From: Acidobacteriota bacterium
GTDB lineage: Bacteria; Acidobacteriota; Terriglobia; Terriglobales; Acidobacteriaceae
Length of the DNA: 33,892 nucleotides
NCBI GenBank assembly: GCA_003225055.1
Contig: QIAU01000177.1
Span: 24,177-58,068 of the forward strand
Reading direction: 5' to 3'
Shown here: piece after piece, positions 1-10,759 of the stretch
How the letters are laid out: every line of letters begins with the position of its first letter
How positions within the stretch are numbered: position 1 is the first letter of the stretch
Made by a program: the position numbers and the translations under genes
Notes under the pieces: model-generated
The model's database searches: none
What the model was told of the DNA's origin: nothing
The model's input: the letters and a program-made list of their open reading frames with translations, nothing else

Positions 1-1
1 A

Positions 2-313
2 GCCGAGCTCGAAGCCCGTAAACTGGGCTTTGATTACCTGCTGCGTTACGAGCACATCATTGGCGAGAATGAAGGCATCGAGGAAGTGCGCTCAGTCTTT
101 ATCGAGCTTCCGGAAATCACGCAATCACACCGGCTACCCTCCAAGTTGCACACCCGCTGCGCCAGCTGTGGCGAGTCGGCTATCCATGATGAAGCGTGGC
201 GAGCAGAGGTCTGGGCCGATATCCATGAATTCGAGCATTCCCATCACCTGGTGCGCCTCTTCGAACAGACTCCGAGCGCAGGTCTGAAGGAAATTGCCAA
301 CTGGCGGGGTTAA
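2..313 (+). CDS. 3' end of an unidentified protein
   Basis: An open frame runs from the first bases of the window to a TAA at 311-313, so the 5' end lies outside. The visible 103 residues are soluble-looking and rich in His, Glu and Arg. They contain a CASC pair (CxxC) and a stretch beginning HEFEHSHHLVRL. The CxxC and clustered His residues could bind a metal, but that is only a guess. I do not recognise the family. A shorter in-frame ATG exists at 86, but the frame stays open upstream with similar composition, so truncation by the window edge is more likely than a short gene. Confidence 0.5.
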   Translation, partial: AELEARKLGFDYLLRYEHIIGENEGIEEVRSVFIELPEITQSHRLPSKLHTRCASCGESAIHDEAWRAEVWADIHEFEHSHHLVRLFEQTPSAGLKEIANWRG

Positions 314-446
314 CGGCGGCGGTCACGGCGGTGCCCTGGCGTTTGTATGAGAGAACCTCGTTTTGCTAGTCTATTTCCGCAATGGTGGGGTGGTTATTCG
401 CTGACATAAGCACTCCACCGGTTTCCCCAATTTTCCGGAAAAACCT

Positions 447-893
447 ATGCTCCTAATCATATCGCTCGTGCTGGCGTTCGTCCCACTGTTGGGCATCGTC
501 TCGATACTCGTGAAGGGCTCGATGACAACCGTGGACGGCCTGTTCATGTCCCTCATCCTGCTCGCCATTTCGGGCGTTTTTGGGCTGAACGGTTTGTGGG
601 AGTTTCAACGCCTTCGACGCCGGGCCGCTGCCGGTTCCACCCGCGCCCTGGCCATGGCTGGAGCGAACGGAGCTGCTGTCGTTCGAGGCAGGGTAGAGAG
701 TGTTCAGTTTTTTGAAGCCCATGTCGGCCACCCCAATAAGTCGGTAGTGACCCTATCCAGCGGGTCCGGCGCTTCCCGCATTCTGGTGCTGGAGGGCGAC
801 TTGCGGAATCGATTGCCTGCCGGCAAGAAGGCTGAGCTGATCTTCCGCGACGAAAACGGCGTAAAGACTCTGGTTTCGGCCGACTACGCCTGA
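447..893 (+). CDS. Small membrane protein of unknown function
   Basis: A 148-residue protein. Two hydrophobic segments lie near residues 2-22 and 30-50, followed by a basic stretch (FQRLRRR) that would sit on the cytoplasmic side. The C-terminal ~85 residues are soluble, beta-rich in appearance, and end in a segment like an oligonucleotide/oligosaccharide-binding or NfeD-like small domain; that likeness is weak. The upstream Shine-Dalgarno is poor. The 12-bp perfect palindrome TTTTCCGGAAAA at 431-442 lies directly before the start and could be an operator. Flanked by a truncated gene and a GGDEF pseudogene, so context gives no function. I do not recognise the family. Confidence 0.55.
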   Translation: MLLIISLVLAFVPLLGIVSILVKGSMTTVDGLFMSLILLAISGVFGLNGLWEFQRLRRRAAAGSTRALAMAGANGAAVVRGRVESVQFFEAHVGHPNKSVVTLSSGSGASRILVLEGDLRNRLPAGKKAELIFRDENGVKTLVSADYA

Positions 894-955
894 ACGGCTG
901 CTTTTCTTTTTGGGTAAGGTCCTGTGGATTTCCACGCCCGTCTTAGCCCTATGAC

Positions 956-1421
956 GATCCCCGGCCCCAGCTTTTCAACCCGCGCGCTCTCGATCCGATG
1001 CTTGCCCGCCAGGTGGCTCAGGCCAGCCGTTCGGAGCCCAGCCTGAGTTTCATCGTTACTGAGGTTGATGGTCTTCGCCAAATCAATGCGCATTTTGGAA
1101 GCCTGGTCGGCGATGAGCTCCTGGCAGATGTGGCAAAGCTCTGGAAGAGCACCTTCTGGTGGCGGCGATATCGTTTTCCGTTATGCAGGCGAAGAGTTCA
1201 AGGTGGTGCTTCCGAGACGACAGAGGAACAGGCGGAGCGTCCGGTCAAGCGCCGGTTGCGAGCCGTCGAATTCTGGAATCTCAACAGCGCCAGGCGCTAC
1301 GAGACAGGCTTCAGCTGGGGCTATTGCTTCCTACCAGGCCGGATCCGATGTGGCCTATGTTCTGCGGGCGGGGGATGGCAAACTGTACCGGAGAAGACAC
1401 AAGCGGATACCGATTTTTTGA
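956..1421 (+). pseudogene. Decayed GGDEF (diguanylate cyclase) domain
   Basis: Pieces of one GGDEF domain appear in order but in two frames. Frame 2 from about 956 gives LFNPRALDPML, matching the GLxNRRAL entry motif, then VTEVDGLRQINAHFGSLVGDELL, matching DxDxFKxxNDxxGHxxGDxxL. Frame 3 then carries DIVFRYAGEEFKVVLP, the signature GG(D/E)EF region with AGEEF in place of GGEEF. Frame 2 resumes near 1210-1260, and frame 3 ends with YVLRAGDGKLYRRRHKR, the usual ADxALYxAKxxGRN terminus. At least two frame changes and the altered signature indicate a non-functional remnant. A stop at 944-946 also separates it from any N-terminal sensor part. Intact homologues make cyclic di-GMP. Confidence 0.75.
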
Positions 1422-1530
1422 CCTGCAAGCGGGAGAAGGGAAATAATCGGGCTGACAGCTGCAATCGAGGATTGGCGGTGTCGCAAATCCCCGGCCTCGC
1501 ATTGCCCGCCCCCATATCGTCCGTCCAGGA

Positions 1531-3072
<1,542 letters not shown>

Positions 3073-3123
3073 CGATACCCTCAGAAAAGGTGAACAGAAC
3101 GGGCCAGGCGTCAGGACTTGGGA

Positions 3124-4116
3124 CTACTTCCTTACGCCGGCTAATTTCGGCTCCACGTGTCCACCGAATTTCTGCCGCATGGCGGAAAGAACCTTTTCTG
3201 CGAAGGTGTGTTCCTGCCGGGAACGGAAACGGGTGTACAAGGCAGCCGACAGCACTTCGGCCGGTACTGCCTCTTCGATTGCCGCCTGAATCGTCCAGCG
3301 TCCCTCACCGGAATCCTCGACGAAGCCGCCATATTCGGACAGCGTAGGATTCTCGGCCAACGCCATTGCCGTCAAGTCCAGCAACCACGAACTGACTACG
3401 CTGCCGCGCCGCCAGACCTCGGCAATATCGGCGAGATTCAGGTCATAGCGCTGGTCTTCCGGCAAATCCTTGCTGTTGGCGCCGCGAAAGATATCGAAGC
3501 CTTCGGCATACGCCTGCATGAGTCCGTACTCGATCCCGTTGTGGACCATTTTGACAAAATGCCCGGCGCCTGAGGGGCCGCAGTGCACGTAACCCTCCTC
3601 CGCCGTCCCGGGCATCTCCTGGCGGCCCGGGGTACGGGGAACGTCACCCCGTCCGGGCGCTAGCGTCTTGAAAATTGGATCGAGTCGCTGTACCGCTTCC
3701 TTGGGACCACCAATCATCATGCAATAGCCGCGCTCGAGCCCCCATACGCCGCCGCTGGTTCCGGCGTCGACATAATGAATTCCTTTTTCGCCGAGTTGTT
3801 TGGAACGGCGGATATCGTCTTTGAAGTAGGAATTCCCACCGTCGATGATGATGTCGCCCTTTTGAAATCGTTGTGCCAGAGCTTGAACGGTCTGTTCCGT
3901 CGGACCTCCCGCGGGGACCATGAGCCAGGCCACGCGCGGTGCCGCGAGTTTCGTGGCAAACTCATCTAGCGACGCGGAGGCTACCGCTCCTTCGCTCGCC
4001 AATTGCTTCACACCGTCGGCACTTAGATCAGTTACAACGACTTCGTGCCCGCCCCGGATCAGCCGACGCGTCATATTGGCGCCCATCCGGCCCAACCCGA
4101 CCATCCCCAGTCGCAT
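3124..4116 (-). CDS. gnd: 6-phosphogluconate dehydrogenase, decarboxylating (short form)
   Basis: Converts 6-phosphogluconate to ribulose 5-phosphate and CO2. The Rossmann start [19 protein letters not shown] is at residue 1, and the [10 protein letters not shown] substrate motif follows near residue 90. The catalytic Lys lies in [14 protein letters not shown] (about 183-196). At 330 residues this is the short GndA/YqeC-like type, often NAD+-dependent, not the ~470-residue E. coli type. A stretch around residue 150-165 (rich in Gly, Arg and Pro) looks like a family-specific insertion. SD AAGGA precedes the ATG. It lies between tal-pgi (88 nt upstream in transcription) and zwf (51 nt downstream). 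Coenzyme preference is inference. Confidence 0.93.
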   Translation of the reverse strand: MRLGMVGLGRMGANMTRRLIRGGHEVVVTDLSADGVKQLASEGAVASASLDEFATKLAAPRVAWLMVPAGGPTEQTVQALAQRFQKGDIIIDGGNSYFKDDIRRSKQLGEKGIHYVDAGTSGGVWGLERGYCMMIGGPKEAVQRLDPIFKTLAPGRGDVPRTPGRQEMPGTAEEGYVHCGPSGAGHFVKMVHNGIEYGLMQAYAEGFDIFRGANSKDLPEDQRYDLNLADIAEVWRRGSVVSSWLLDLTAMALAENPTLSEYGGFVEDSGEGRWTIQAAIEEAVPAEVLSAALYTRFRSRQEHTFAEKVLSAMRQKFGGHVEPKLAGVRK

Positions 4117-4204
4117 AGTCTTCCTTGATTAATCTGCAGAAGTAGCGCCGGCGGCTGGCCGGCTGTCGCGAGGGCATCCTGCCGCTCGCACCCGAATTTG
4201 CGAA

Positions 4205-7084
4205 CTACCCGAGAGCCTGTTTGATCGCCGCTTGCAGTGTCTTGAATCCACCCGCCACGTTTTTGCCGACATGTACCCGCAGCACCCGGCGATTCCTCTC
4301 CGCTAGCACCTGGAAATCGCCTCGCGCCTGCGCAGCTTTGACCACTCCAAAGGTGTATTTCTGTCCCGGCACGGGCAAGTCGCTGGTATCGTCACAGGTC
4401 ACTTGCAGGAAGACACCCGAATTTGGTCCGCCCTTGTAAGCTTGTCCGGTGGAGTGCAGGAAGCGTGGTCCAAAGCCCAGACAGGTGGCAACATGCTTTT
4501 TGTCGCGCACGACATGGCGCACCTTCTGCAACTGTTCTTCGTCGAAGTCATTCCTCTCTACGTAGGCGAGCAGAGCGAAGTAGTCGCGCTCCCCGAGCCG
4601 ATTCAGATGCGCCCGCAAGTAACCCACAAGTGACCGGTCACCAGCCTTGGCCAGGGCATCAGTATTCTTGGAATCGGTAAAGAGCTTGATCCCGTTTTCT
4701 TCGAGGATTGGCTTCTCCGGGGGCAGAGAACCACGCTTCTCGTATTCGGCCGTCAGGTTTCGAGTCGCCACTTTGGAAGCTTCGACATCCGGCTGGTTGA
4801 ACGGGTTAATCCCGAGGATCGAGCCCGCCCCTGCCGTCGCAATTTCCCAGCGGAAGAATTCCTGGCCGAGGTCGTAAGCATCGCCCATCGAAATTCGAAC
4901 CACCGGGTGGCCGGCTTTCTCCAAAGCCGCAACCTTTTCATCCTGTGCGGGGTCCGGCCCAGTCTCGAGCCGGATGTAAGCAAAGATGCGGTCTTGGCCG
5001 TACCTCTCCGGAGATGTCAGCTCTTCGCGGTCGATGGGGATGATACCCTTGCCGTCCTTGCCGGTGGACTCGGCGATCAGTTGTTCCAGCCACGCACCCA
5101 AATCCGAAATCCCAGGCGAAGTGACAATCGTGAGCTTGTCGCGTCCGTTCCTGGCCGCGTTACCGAGAACGATTCCTAAAACCACGCCCGGATTTTGCTC
5201 CACCGGCACGCAGGAAGCACACGCCTCGACCATCTCCTCGGTTCGGTCCAGGAACTTCGCGGTGTCGACTCCCATGACGGCCGCCGGCACCATGCCGAAA
5301 TTGGAGAGCGCCGAATATCGTCCACCAATGCTGGGCACGCCGTAAAAGATGTTCCTGAAATGATCACCCTCGGCCACCTTCTCGAATTTCGACCCCGGAT
5401 CGGTAATCGCGATGAATCGGCTGCCTACTTCTTTCTCTCCCACCGCTGCTTTCACCCGCTCCCCAAAATACTGCTTGAAGATATTCGGTTCGAGTGTGCT
5501 GCCTGACTTGCTGGAAACAATGAACAGCGTTTTGGATAAATCGACCTTCTTTTCGAACGCCTTGACCTGAGCCGGGTCGGTCGAGTCCAGTACGTCGAGT
5601 GCGGGGAAGCCGGGTATTTTTCCGAAAGTAGTCGCCAATACTTCTGGGCAAAGACTCGATCCTCCCATTCCTAACAGCAACCCGTGAGTGAACCCCGCCT
5701 TTTTCACGTCTTCCGCAACCCGACCGAGCTCCTGGCTCTGGGCCATCTGGTCATCCGTTACCGCCAGCCAACCCAGCCAGGCTGCCTCGTCGGTGCCCGT
5801 CCACAAGGAGGCATCGCGCTGCCACAGCCGGCGCACTTTCCCGCCCGCGCGCCAGTCATCAATCCCGCTTTTTACCGCGGCACTCAATTCCTGCGGCAGC
5901 TGGTAGCTCTGCTGATTCACCTTGGGCGTGACTGCGCGCTTCGCGCTCTTCTCGACCGCTTCGAGCAGCTTGTCGAACGCGTCGGCAAATAGCTGTACGC
6001 CCTCGTCGGTGAGCTTGTCCGTAACCTGCATTATGGAGATTCCCGCCTTGGCCAGATCCTTCATGGTCTGCTTTGCCGCCTCGACATCTTCGGTCAGACT
6101 CTCCCGCAGCCGCCCATGATCGCGGAATGCGTCCAGGGTCGCGGGCGGGACGGTGTTCACGGTGTCTTTTCCAATCAACTCTTCGACGTACATGACGTCG
6201 CGATAGCTGGGATTCTTTGTGCTCGTGCTGGCCCAAAGTACGCGCTGGGTTTGTGCGCCTTGCGTAGCCAGAGCCTGCCAACGCGGGCCGCTGAAGATTC
6301 TGAGATACCGTTGATAGGTAAGCTTCCCGTTCGCGATAGCAACCTTGCCGAGCAAGCTTTTCAGCAACGCCTGCTGGTCGGGATCGGAAGTTTTCTTCAA
6401 CTTATCGTTGGCTAATGAATCGACCAGAGTGTCGATGCGGCTGATAAAGAAACTGGCCACGCTCGCCATCTTGCTGACATCCCCGCCTCGTGCGGCAAGC
6501 TGCTCCAGTCCGGCGAGGTAAGCCTCGGCCACCTTCTCGTAAACTTCCTGTGCGAACAGCAAAGTGACATTGATGTTGATGCCTTCGCTGATCAGTTGCT
6601 GAAAGGCGGGAATGCCTTCCGAGGTCCCGGGCACCTTGATCATGATGTTGGAACGTGCAACCGAGCTCCACAGGCGGCGCGCTTCTTCGATCGTGCCCCG
6701 GGTGTCGCGCGCCAGGTAAGGCGATACTTCCAGGCTGACATAGCCGTCGCGGCGCTTAGTGCCGTCGTACACCGGACGCAAGATGTCGGCGGCATCCTGG
6801 ATGTCACGAATGGCCAGCAACTCATAACGTGCTTTGGCATCCAGATCGGTGCGGGAATTCAGGGAGGCCAGGAAATCCGTGTAGTCGGTGCTTGCCGTAA
6901 TCGCCTTCTCAAAAATGGCAGGGTTCGAGGTCATCCCCTTTAAGCCATCATCTTCTATAAGGCGTTTCAATTCGCCGCTGGTAAACAGGTTCCGGCGGAT
7001 GTAGTCCAGCCACACCGACTGGGCGTACTTGTCGAGATCTTTGACTGGGTTGGTAGCCTTGGCAGTATCAAGAATTCCGGGCAT
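4205..7084 (-). CDS. tal-pgi: Bifunctional transaldolase / glucose-6-phosphate isomerase
   Basis: A 959-residue fusion. The N-terminal ~370 residues are transaldolase B-like, with [14 protein letters not shown] near 45-60 and the Schiff-base Lys in [11 protein letters not shown] near 149. The remainder is phosphoglucose isomerase: [10 protein letters not shown] near 471, SKSGSTLE near 524, and [14 protein letters not shown] near 875 with the catalytic Lys. It would link the non-oxidative pentose phosphate branch directly to glycolysis. The ATG at 7084 was chosen over an in-frame start at 7138 because GGAGAA lies 5 nt before it and the family N-terminus begins there. This start overlaps the 3' end of rpiB by 17 nt, suggesting translational coupling. 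Such fusions are known in several bacterial phyla. Confidence 0.94.
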   Translation of the reverse strand: MPGILDTAKATNPVKDLDKYAQSVWLDYIRRNLFTSGELKRLIEDDGLKGMTSNPAIFEKAITASTDYTDFLASLNSRTDLDAKARYELLAIRDIQDAADILRPVYDGTKRRDGYVSLEVSPYLARDTRGTIEEARRLWSSVARSNIMIKVPGTSEGIPAFQQLISEGININVTLLFAQEVYEKVAEAYLAGLEQLAARGGDVSKMASVASFFISRIDTLVDSLANDKLKKTSDPDQQALLKSLLGKVAIANGKLTYQRYLRIFSGPRWQALATQGAQTQRVLWASTSTKNPSYRDVMYVEELIGKDTVNTVPPATLDAFRDHGRLRESLTEDVEAAKQTMKDLAKAGISIMQVTDKLTDEGVQLFADAFDKLLEAVEKSAKRAVTPKVNQQSYQLPQELSAAVKSGIDDWRAGGKVRRLWQRDASLWTGTDEAAWLGWLAVTDDQMAQSQELGRVAEDVKKAGFTHGLLLGMGGSSLCPEVLATTFGKIPGFPALDVLDSTDPAQVKAFEKKVDLSKTLFIVSSKSGSTLEPNIFKQYFGERVKAAVGEKEVGSRFIAITDPGSKFEKVAEGDHFRNIFYGVPSIGGRYSALSNFGMVPAAVMGVDTAKFLDRTEEMVEACASCVPVEQNPGVVLGIVLGNAARNGRDKLTIVTSPGISDLGAWLEQLIAESTGKDGKGIIPIDREELTSPERYGQDRIFAYIRLETGPDPAQDEKVAALEKAGHPVVRISMGDAYDLGQEFFRWEIATAGAGSILGINPFNQPDVEASKVATRNLTAEYEKRGSLPPEKPILEENGIKLFTDSKNTDALAKAGDRSLVGYLRAHLNRLGERDYFALLAYVERNDFDEEQLQKVRHVVRDKKHVATCLGFGPRFLHSTGQAYKGGPNSGVFLQVTCDDTSDLPVPGQKYTFGVVKAAQARGDFQVLAERNRRVLRVHVGKNVAGGFKTLQAAIKQALG

Positions 7085-7526
7085 ATCGTTTCTCCATGGC
7101 CTTAACTTTTTCAAGCCGGCGGCGATGCCGCTCTTCATTCGTAAAACTGGCTTCTATAAACGCGCGGACCAGCTCTTCCGCTAACGCATAAGCCACCACG
7201 CGCGCGCCTAGAACCAAAACATTCGTGTCATCGTGCTCGACACCCTGATGGGCGGAATAAGTGTCATGACACAAGCCGGCGCGGATGCCGACCATCTTGT
7301 TGGCAGCAACCGATGCCCCCACCCCGCTGCCGCAAATCAGAACTCCACGTTCAGCACGGCCGTCCAATATCGCTTTCCCGAGCGCCTCGGCGTAGTCCGG
7401 GTAGTCGACCGGTTCCGTGCTATCGGTGCCGATATCCAGAACCTCGTGTTTCCGTTCGCTCAAGTACGCCGCGATGTGCTTTTTGAGTTCGAATCCGGCG
7501 TGGTCCGACCCAATCACAATGCGCAT
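7068..7526 (-). CDS. rpiB: Ribose 5-phosphate isomerase B
   Basis: Interconverts ribose 5-phosphate and ribulose 5-phosphate. The 152-residue protein begins [15 protein letters not shown], the RpiB/LacAB hallmark with the substrate Asp-His pair. The catalytic Cys65 lies in ICGSGVGAS, and the conserved [19 protein letters not shown] segment follows at about 86-104. Length is typical. It starts 3 nt after the tkt stop codon and its 3' end overlaps tal-pgi by 17 nt, so it is firmly inside the operon. RpiB also can act on allose 6-phosphate in some bacteria, but the context argues for the pentose pathway. Confidence 0.96.
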   Translation of the reverse strand: MRIVIGSDHAGFELKKHIAAYLSERKHEVLDIGTDSTEPVDYPDYAEALGKAILDGRAERGVLICGSGVGASVAANKMVGIRAGLCHDTYSAHQGVEHDDTNVLVLGARVVAYALAEELVRAFIEASFTNEERHRRRLEKVKAMEKRYARNS

Positions 7527-7529
7527 GCC

Positions 7530-9614
7530 TTACCTGACTCGTGCTATCGCCCGCCGCGCGGCCTCGACGACTCGATCTGGCGAGAACCCAAATTTCTTTT
7601 GCAGTTCTTTGAGCGGTGCGGAAGCGCCAAACGTGTGCATTCCAATCACCACTCCGTCCAGCCCCAGGTATTGCGACCAGCCAAAGGTGGAAGCCTGTTC
7701 TACCGCCACACGCGCCTTGACACCGGGCGGGAGCACTTGTTCCCTATAGTCCTGGTCCTGATGCTCAAACAGGTCCCATGACGGCATGCTCACCACACGC
7801 GCCTTGATCCCTTCCGCCTTCAGCTTCTCGTAGGCATCGACACATAGAGCAACTTCACTGCCTGATGCCATCAGGATCACATCGGGTCTAGCTCCCGGCG
7901 CGTCGGCAAGAATATAGGCTCCCTTGGCTACTCCGGAGGCGGGAGCATATTGGGAGCGGTCCAAAGTCGGCACGGCCTGCCGCGTCAACACCAGACCCGC
8001 CGGCTCGTGGCGAAGCTTCATGATGACCTTCCAGGCCTCCACCACTTCATTGGCGTCCGCAGGACGCATAAGGGTCAGCCCCGGGATCGCTCGCAAGGAA
8101 GGCAGCTGCTCTACCGGCTGGTGCGTAGGCCCATCTTCTCCCAGGCCGATAGAGTCATGCGTCCAAATGTAGATGACGGGAATTTCCATGATTGCGGCCA
8201 GACGAATGGTCGGCCGCATGTAGTCGCTGAAATTGAAGAAGGTGCCACCATAGGCCCGGAGCTTGGACAACGCCATCCCGTTGAGGGCCGCTCCCATCCC
8301 GTGCTCGCGCACGCCAAAATGGAAATTGCGGCCTCCATAATTGCCCGCCTGGAAATCTCCGGCACCTTCGAATTTGAGGGTGGTTTTGTTCGAGGTGGCC
8401 AGGTCGGCCGAGCCCCCCATTAGCCATGGAACATTTTGCGCGAGGACATTCAGCACCTTGCCCGAGCTCTCGCGGGTCGCGATTCCTTTCGGATCGGGCG
8501 GGAAAGAAGGCAGGTTCTTGTCCCAGCCATCGGGAAGCTGGCGATGCTGCATGCGATTGAGATGATCGGCTAACGCGGGATATTTCTTCTCGTACTCGTC
8601 GAACAGCTGCATCCATTTCTTGCGCAGCTCATGTCCCCGTTTGCCGATGCCTTCGCGGAAATGTTCGCGCACTCCATCGGGGATAAGGAACTTTGCCTCT
8701 TCCGGCCAGCCGTAGAACTTCTTTACCAGACGGACTTCTTCTTCGCCGAGAGGCTCACCATGCGCCAGATTGGTGTCCTGCTTGTGCGGCGATCCGTACC
8801 CAATATGGCTGTCGACAATAACCAGGGTTGGCCGGTCGTTGGTCGCGAGGAAATTCTGGAACGCCTCCGCCAGAGAACCCATGTCGTTGGCGTCGGAAAC
8901 GCCGGTCACGTTCCAACCATAGCCCTTGAAGCGGGCGCGCACATCTTCACTAAATGACCACTCCGCGGGCCCATCGAGCGTGACTTGATTCGCGTCGTAG
9001 ATCCAGCACAGATTAGGAAGCTTGAGATGTCCCGCCAATGACGCGGCTTCACTGGAGACCCCTTCCATCATGTCGCCGTCGCCGCAAACAGCGTAGACGT
9101 TGTAGTTGAACATCTCCAAGCCAGGCCGATTGAAGTGCGCCTCCATCCACTTCCCCGCGATCGCCATACCGACGCTGTTCCCCACCCCTTGGCCGAGTGG
9201 TCCAGTCGTCGTTTCCACTCCGGAAGTCAGTCGATATTCGGGATGCCCAGGCGTTTTGCTGTTGATCTGGCGAAAGTGCTTGATGTCTTCGAGGGTGACG
9301 GCGTATTCGCCAAGGCGCTCGTATTTGGGATTTACCGCGCGCACACCCGCCAGGAACAGCAGAGAATACAGCAGCATGGACGCGTGTCCATTGGAGAGAA
9401 CAAAACGGTCGCGGTTCGGCCAGATCGGATCTTCCGGGTCGTAGCGCAGGAACTGCTGCCAGAGCGTGTAGGCTACCGGGGCCAGCGCCATCGGAGCGCC
9501 TGGATGGCCTGAGTTGGCCTGCTCGACCGCATCCATGGACAGGGTACGAATGGTGTTGATGGACAACAGATCCAACCGACTGCCGGTGGCCACCGACTGC
9601 TCGCTCGTCACCAT
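7530..9614 (-). CDS. tkt: Transketolase
   Basis: Transfers two-carbon units between sugar phosphates using thiamine diphosphate. The start at 9614 (MVTSEQSVATGS, 694 residues) is preferred over an in-frame ATG at 9662, because GAGGAG lies 5 nt upstream of it. Visible signatures are NSGHPGAPM near residue 36, the ThDP/Mg motif GDGDMMEGVSSEAASLAG near 172, the DANQVTLDG segment, and DSIGLGEDGPTHQPVEQ near 485 with the pyrimidine-domain residues. First gene of the tkt-rpiB-tal-pgi-gnd-zwf operon. The 9615-9821 gap upstream should hold the operon promoter; an AT-rich stretch lies at 9714-9750, but I could not assign clear -35/-10 boxes. Confidence 0.96.
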   Translation of the reverse strand: MVTSEQSVATGSRLDLLSINTIRTLSMDAVEQANSGHPGAPMALAPVAYTLWQQFLRYDPEDPIWPNRDRFVLSNGHASMLLYSLLFLAGVRAVNPKYERLGEYAVTLEDIKHFRQINSKTPGHPEYRLTSGVETTTGPLGQGVGNSVGMAIAGKWMEAHFNRPGLEMFNYNVYAVCGDGDMMEGVSSEAASLAGHLKLPNLCWIYDANQVTLDGPAEWSFSEDVRARFKGYGWNVTGVSDANDMGSLAEAFQNFLATNDRPTLVIVDSHIGYGSPHKQDTNLAHGEPLGEEEVRLVKKFYGWPEEAKFLIPDGVREHFREGIGKRGHELRKKWMQLFDEYEKKYPALADHLNRMQHRQLPDGWDKNLPSFPPDPKGIATRESSGKVLNVLAQNVPWLMGGSADLATSNKTTLKFEGAGDFQAGNYGGRNFHFGVREHGMGAALNGMALSKLRAYGGTFFNFSDYMRPTIRLAAIMEIPVIYIWTHDSIGLGEDGPTHQPVEQLPSLRAIPGLTLMRPADANEVVEAWKVIMKLRHEPAGLVLTRQAVPTLDRSQYAPASGVAKGAYILADAPGARPDVILMASGSEVALCVDAYEKLKAEGIKARVVSMPSWDLFEHQDQDYREQVLPPGVKARVAVEQASTFGWSQYLGLDGVVIGMHTFGASAPLKELQKKFGFSPDRVVEAARRAIARVR

Positions 9615-9821
9615 GAGATCTCCTCGTTCGGGTGTTCCAGAGCTTTCGCCGGTCCCCACCATGTCTCAACCTCAAAAGCAAGGTACAAACGGCTTCCCGG
9701 GATCACCACATCTTAGAAAAGTCTATAGATTATTGCATTCTAATGTTTGGATGATCCTCAAGCGAGGCAGGATACAGCTTGGAGAGAAGAAAGCGGTTTG
9801 GAAATATTGAGGGGCTGGGGT

Positions 9822-10490
9822 TTAGCGCTTCAGTTGCGCCAGATAGTTGTGCTGCTCCTGGTAGCCCTTAGTTGTGCTTTCCACAAACTTGAGGAATTGC
9901 CGCAGCGATTCGCGCTCGGCCGGTCCCATTTCGCCGAACTTGACCCGGATTCCGAATGAAGGAGTGCTCTTGGTGACCACTCCATGCAGCACGAGGCCTT
10001 TAACCCAAATCTTTCCGCTGCTGACCCAGAGGCCGATTTGCACATCGGCGCCCGCACTGATGGGCGCCACAGACTCCACGAAACACCCTCCCATGCTGGT
10101 ATTCGCCAGGTTTCCCCAGATCGGAGTGGGCGAGTCGCTGACGTCGAGTTCGACCGCCACGTAACACTTGATGCGCGGGTACTTTCTGCGATCCTGTCCC
10201 CAGGCAGGCGTGAAGATGTCCGGCTGAAAGGGGGGAACTGTGGGAGCGGGCGCGCTGGCGGCGGCTGCCTCTACGCTCATCTGAGCGGCCGACGCGGTGG
10301 AAGTGGGCGCGGTCTTGCCGCTTCCGCTCTTGATTTCCCGCATGGCATCCAGGAGGGCCTGTTCGCGTTTCTCCGGAGGTGCATCGCGATACGTTTGAAG
10401 CAGCTTCCCCAAGTTGCGAATCAGATCGGGATCGGTGAGCAGGTGGGTCCAGTCGGCCGACGCTGCCGGGGAGCGTTTTGAATCATTCAT
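9822..10490 (-). CDS. PilZ-domain protein (possible cyclic di-GMP receptor)
   Basis: A 222-residue soluble protein. The first ~55 residues are charged and helical (DPDLIRNLGKLLQTYRDAP). Residues 60-95 form an Ala/Pro/Ser-rich linker. The PilZ domain starts at RRKYPR (101-106), which carries the RxxxR c-di-GMP motif. The second motif is NTSMGG (130-135), fitting (D/N)xSxxG. Both halves of the ligand site therefore look intact, so binding is plausible, though the target is unknown. No SD is obvious. It lies on the same strand and upstream of tkt, with a 207-nt gap to the tkt start, so it may be a separate unit. The GGDEF remnant at 956-1421 cannot supply its ligand. Confidence 0.85.
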   Translation of the reverse strand: MNDSKRSPAASADWTHLLTDPDLIRNLGKLLQTYRDAPPEKREQALLDAMREIKSGSGKTAPTSTASAAQMSVEAAAASAPAPTVPPFQPDIFTPAWGQDRRKYPRIKCYVAVELDVSDSPTPIWGNLANTSMGGCFVESVAPISAGADVQIGLWVSSGKIWVKGLVLHGVVTKSTPSFGIRVKFGEMGPAERESLRQFLKFVESTTKGYQEQHNYLAQLKR

Positions 10491-10563
10491 AGAAGAACTG
10501 GTAACTTGCCAATAAGATGGCGTGGTCTTGGCATAGCTTGAAGTAACGGAGGACCGCGAGCAA

Positions 10564-10579
10564 GATGACCAAAGTCATC
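10564..10579. repeat. Small hairpin in PilZ-gene upstream region
   Basis: GATGAC (10564-10569) and GTCATC (10574-10579) form a 6-bp perfect stem with a CAAA loop. It lies in the 269-nt non-coding stretch between the PilZ gene start and the LacD-type aldolase stop. It could be a weak operator or terminator, or chance. Nothing else in 10491-10614 is assignable. Confidence 0.3.
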
Positions 10580-10614
10580 CTGGCGCGTAACACGCGGGCA
10601 GATAAAGAGATGTC

Positions 10615-10640
10615 TGTCATCCCCAGCGAAGCGGAGGATG
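10615..10640. repeat. Intergenic palindromic repeat, copy 1 (degenerate)
   Basis: TGTCATCC, then AGCGAAGCGGAGGATG, forms a partial inverted repeat (CATCC...GGATG). It resembles the GATCCTGAGCGAAG/CGAAGGATC type seen again at 19546-19582 and 22479-22514. All three copies lie between genes. This one sits upstream of the PilZ gene and downstream of the aldolase gene. Confidence 0.5.
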
Positions 10641-10717
10641 TATAGATATAGATGATGTTGGTGGGGGGACGTATCTTTGACCCATGGCGCCTTTCCCCGT
10701 TCCGCCCATGGGCATAA

Positions 10718-10740
10718 AGGCGTGCCGCCTGGGCACGCCT
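10718..10740 (-). terminator. Probable terminator hairpin of the LacD-type aldolase gene
   Basis: AGGCGTGCC (10718-10726) and GGCACGCCT (10732-10740) form a 9-bp perfect stem around a 5-nt loop. On the minus strand this comes 20 nt after the aldolase stop codon and is followed by a short T-rich run (TTTAT). Position and strength fit a Rho-independent terminator, although the U tract is short. Confidence 0.6.
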
Positions 10741-10759
10741 AAAGCAACTTTCTCCGGCT

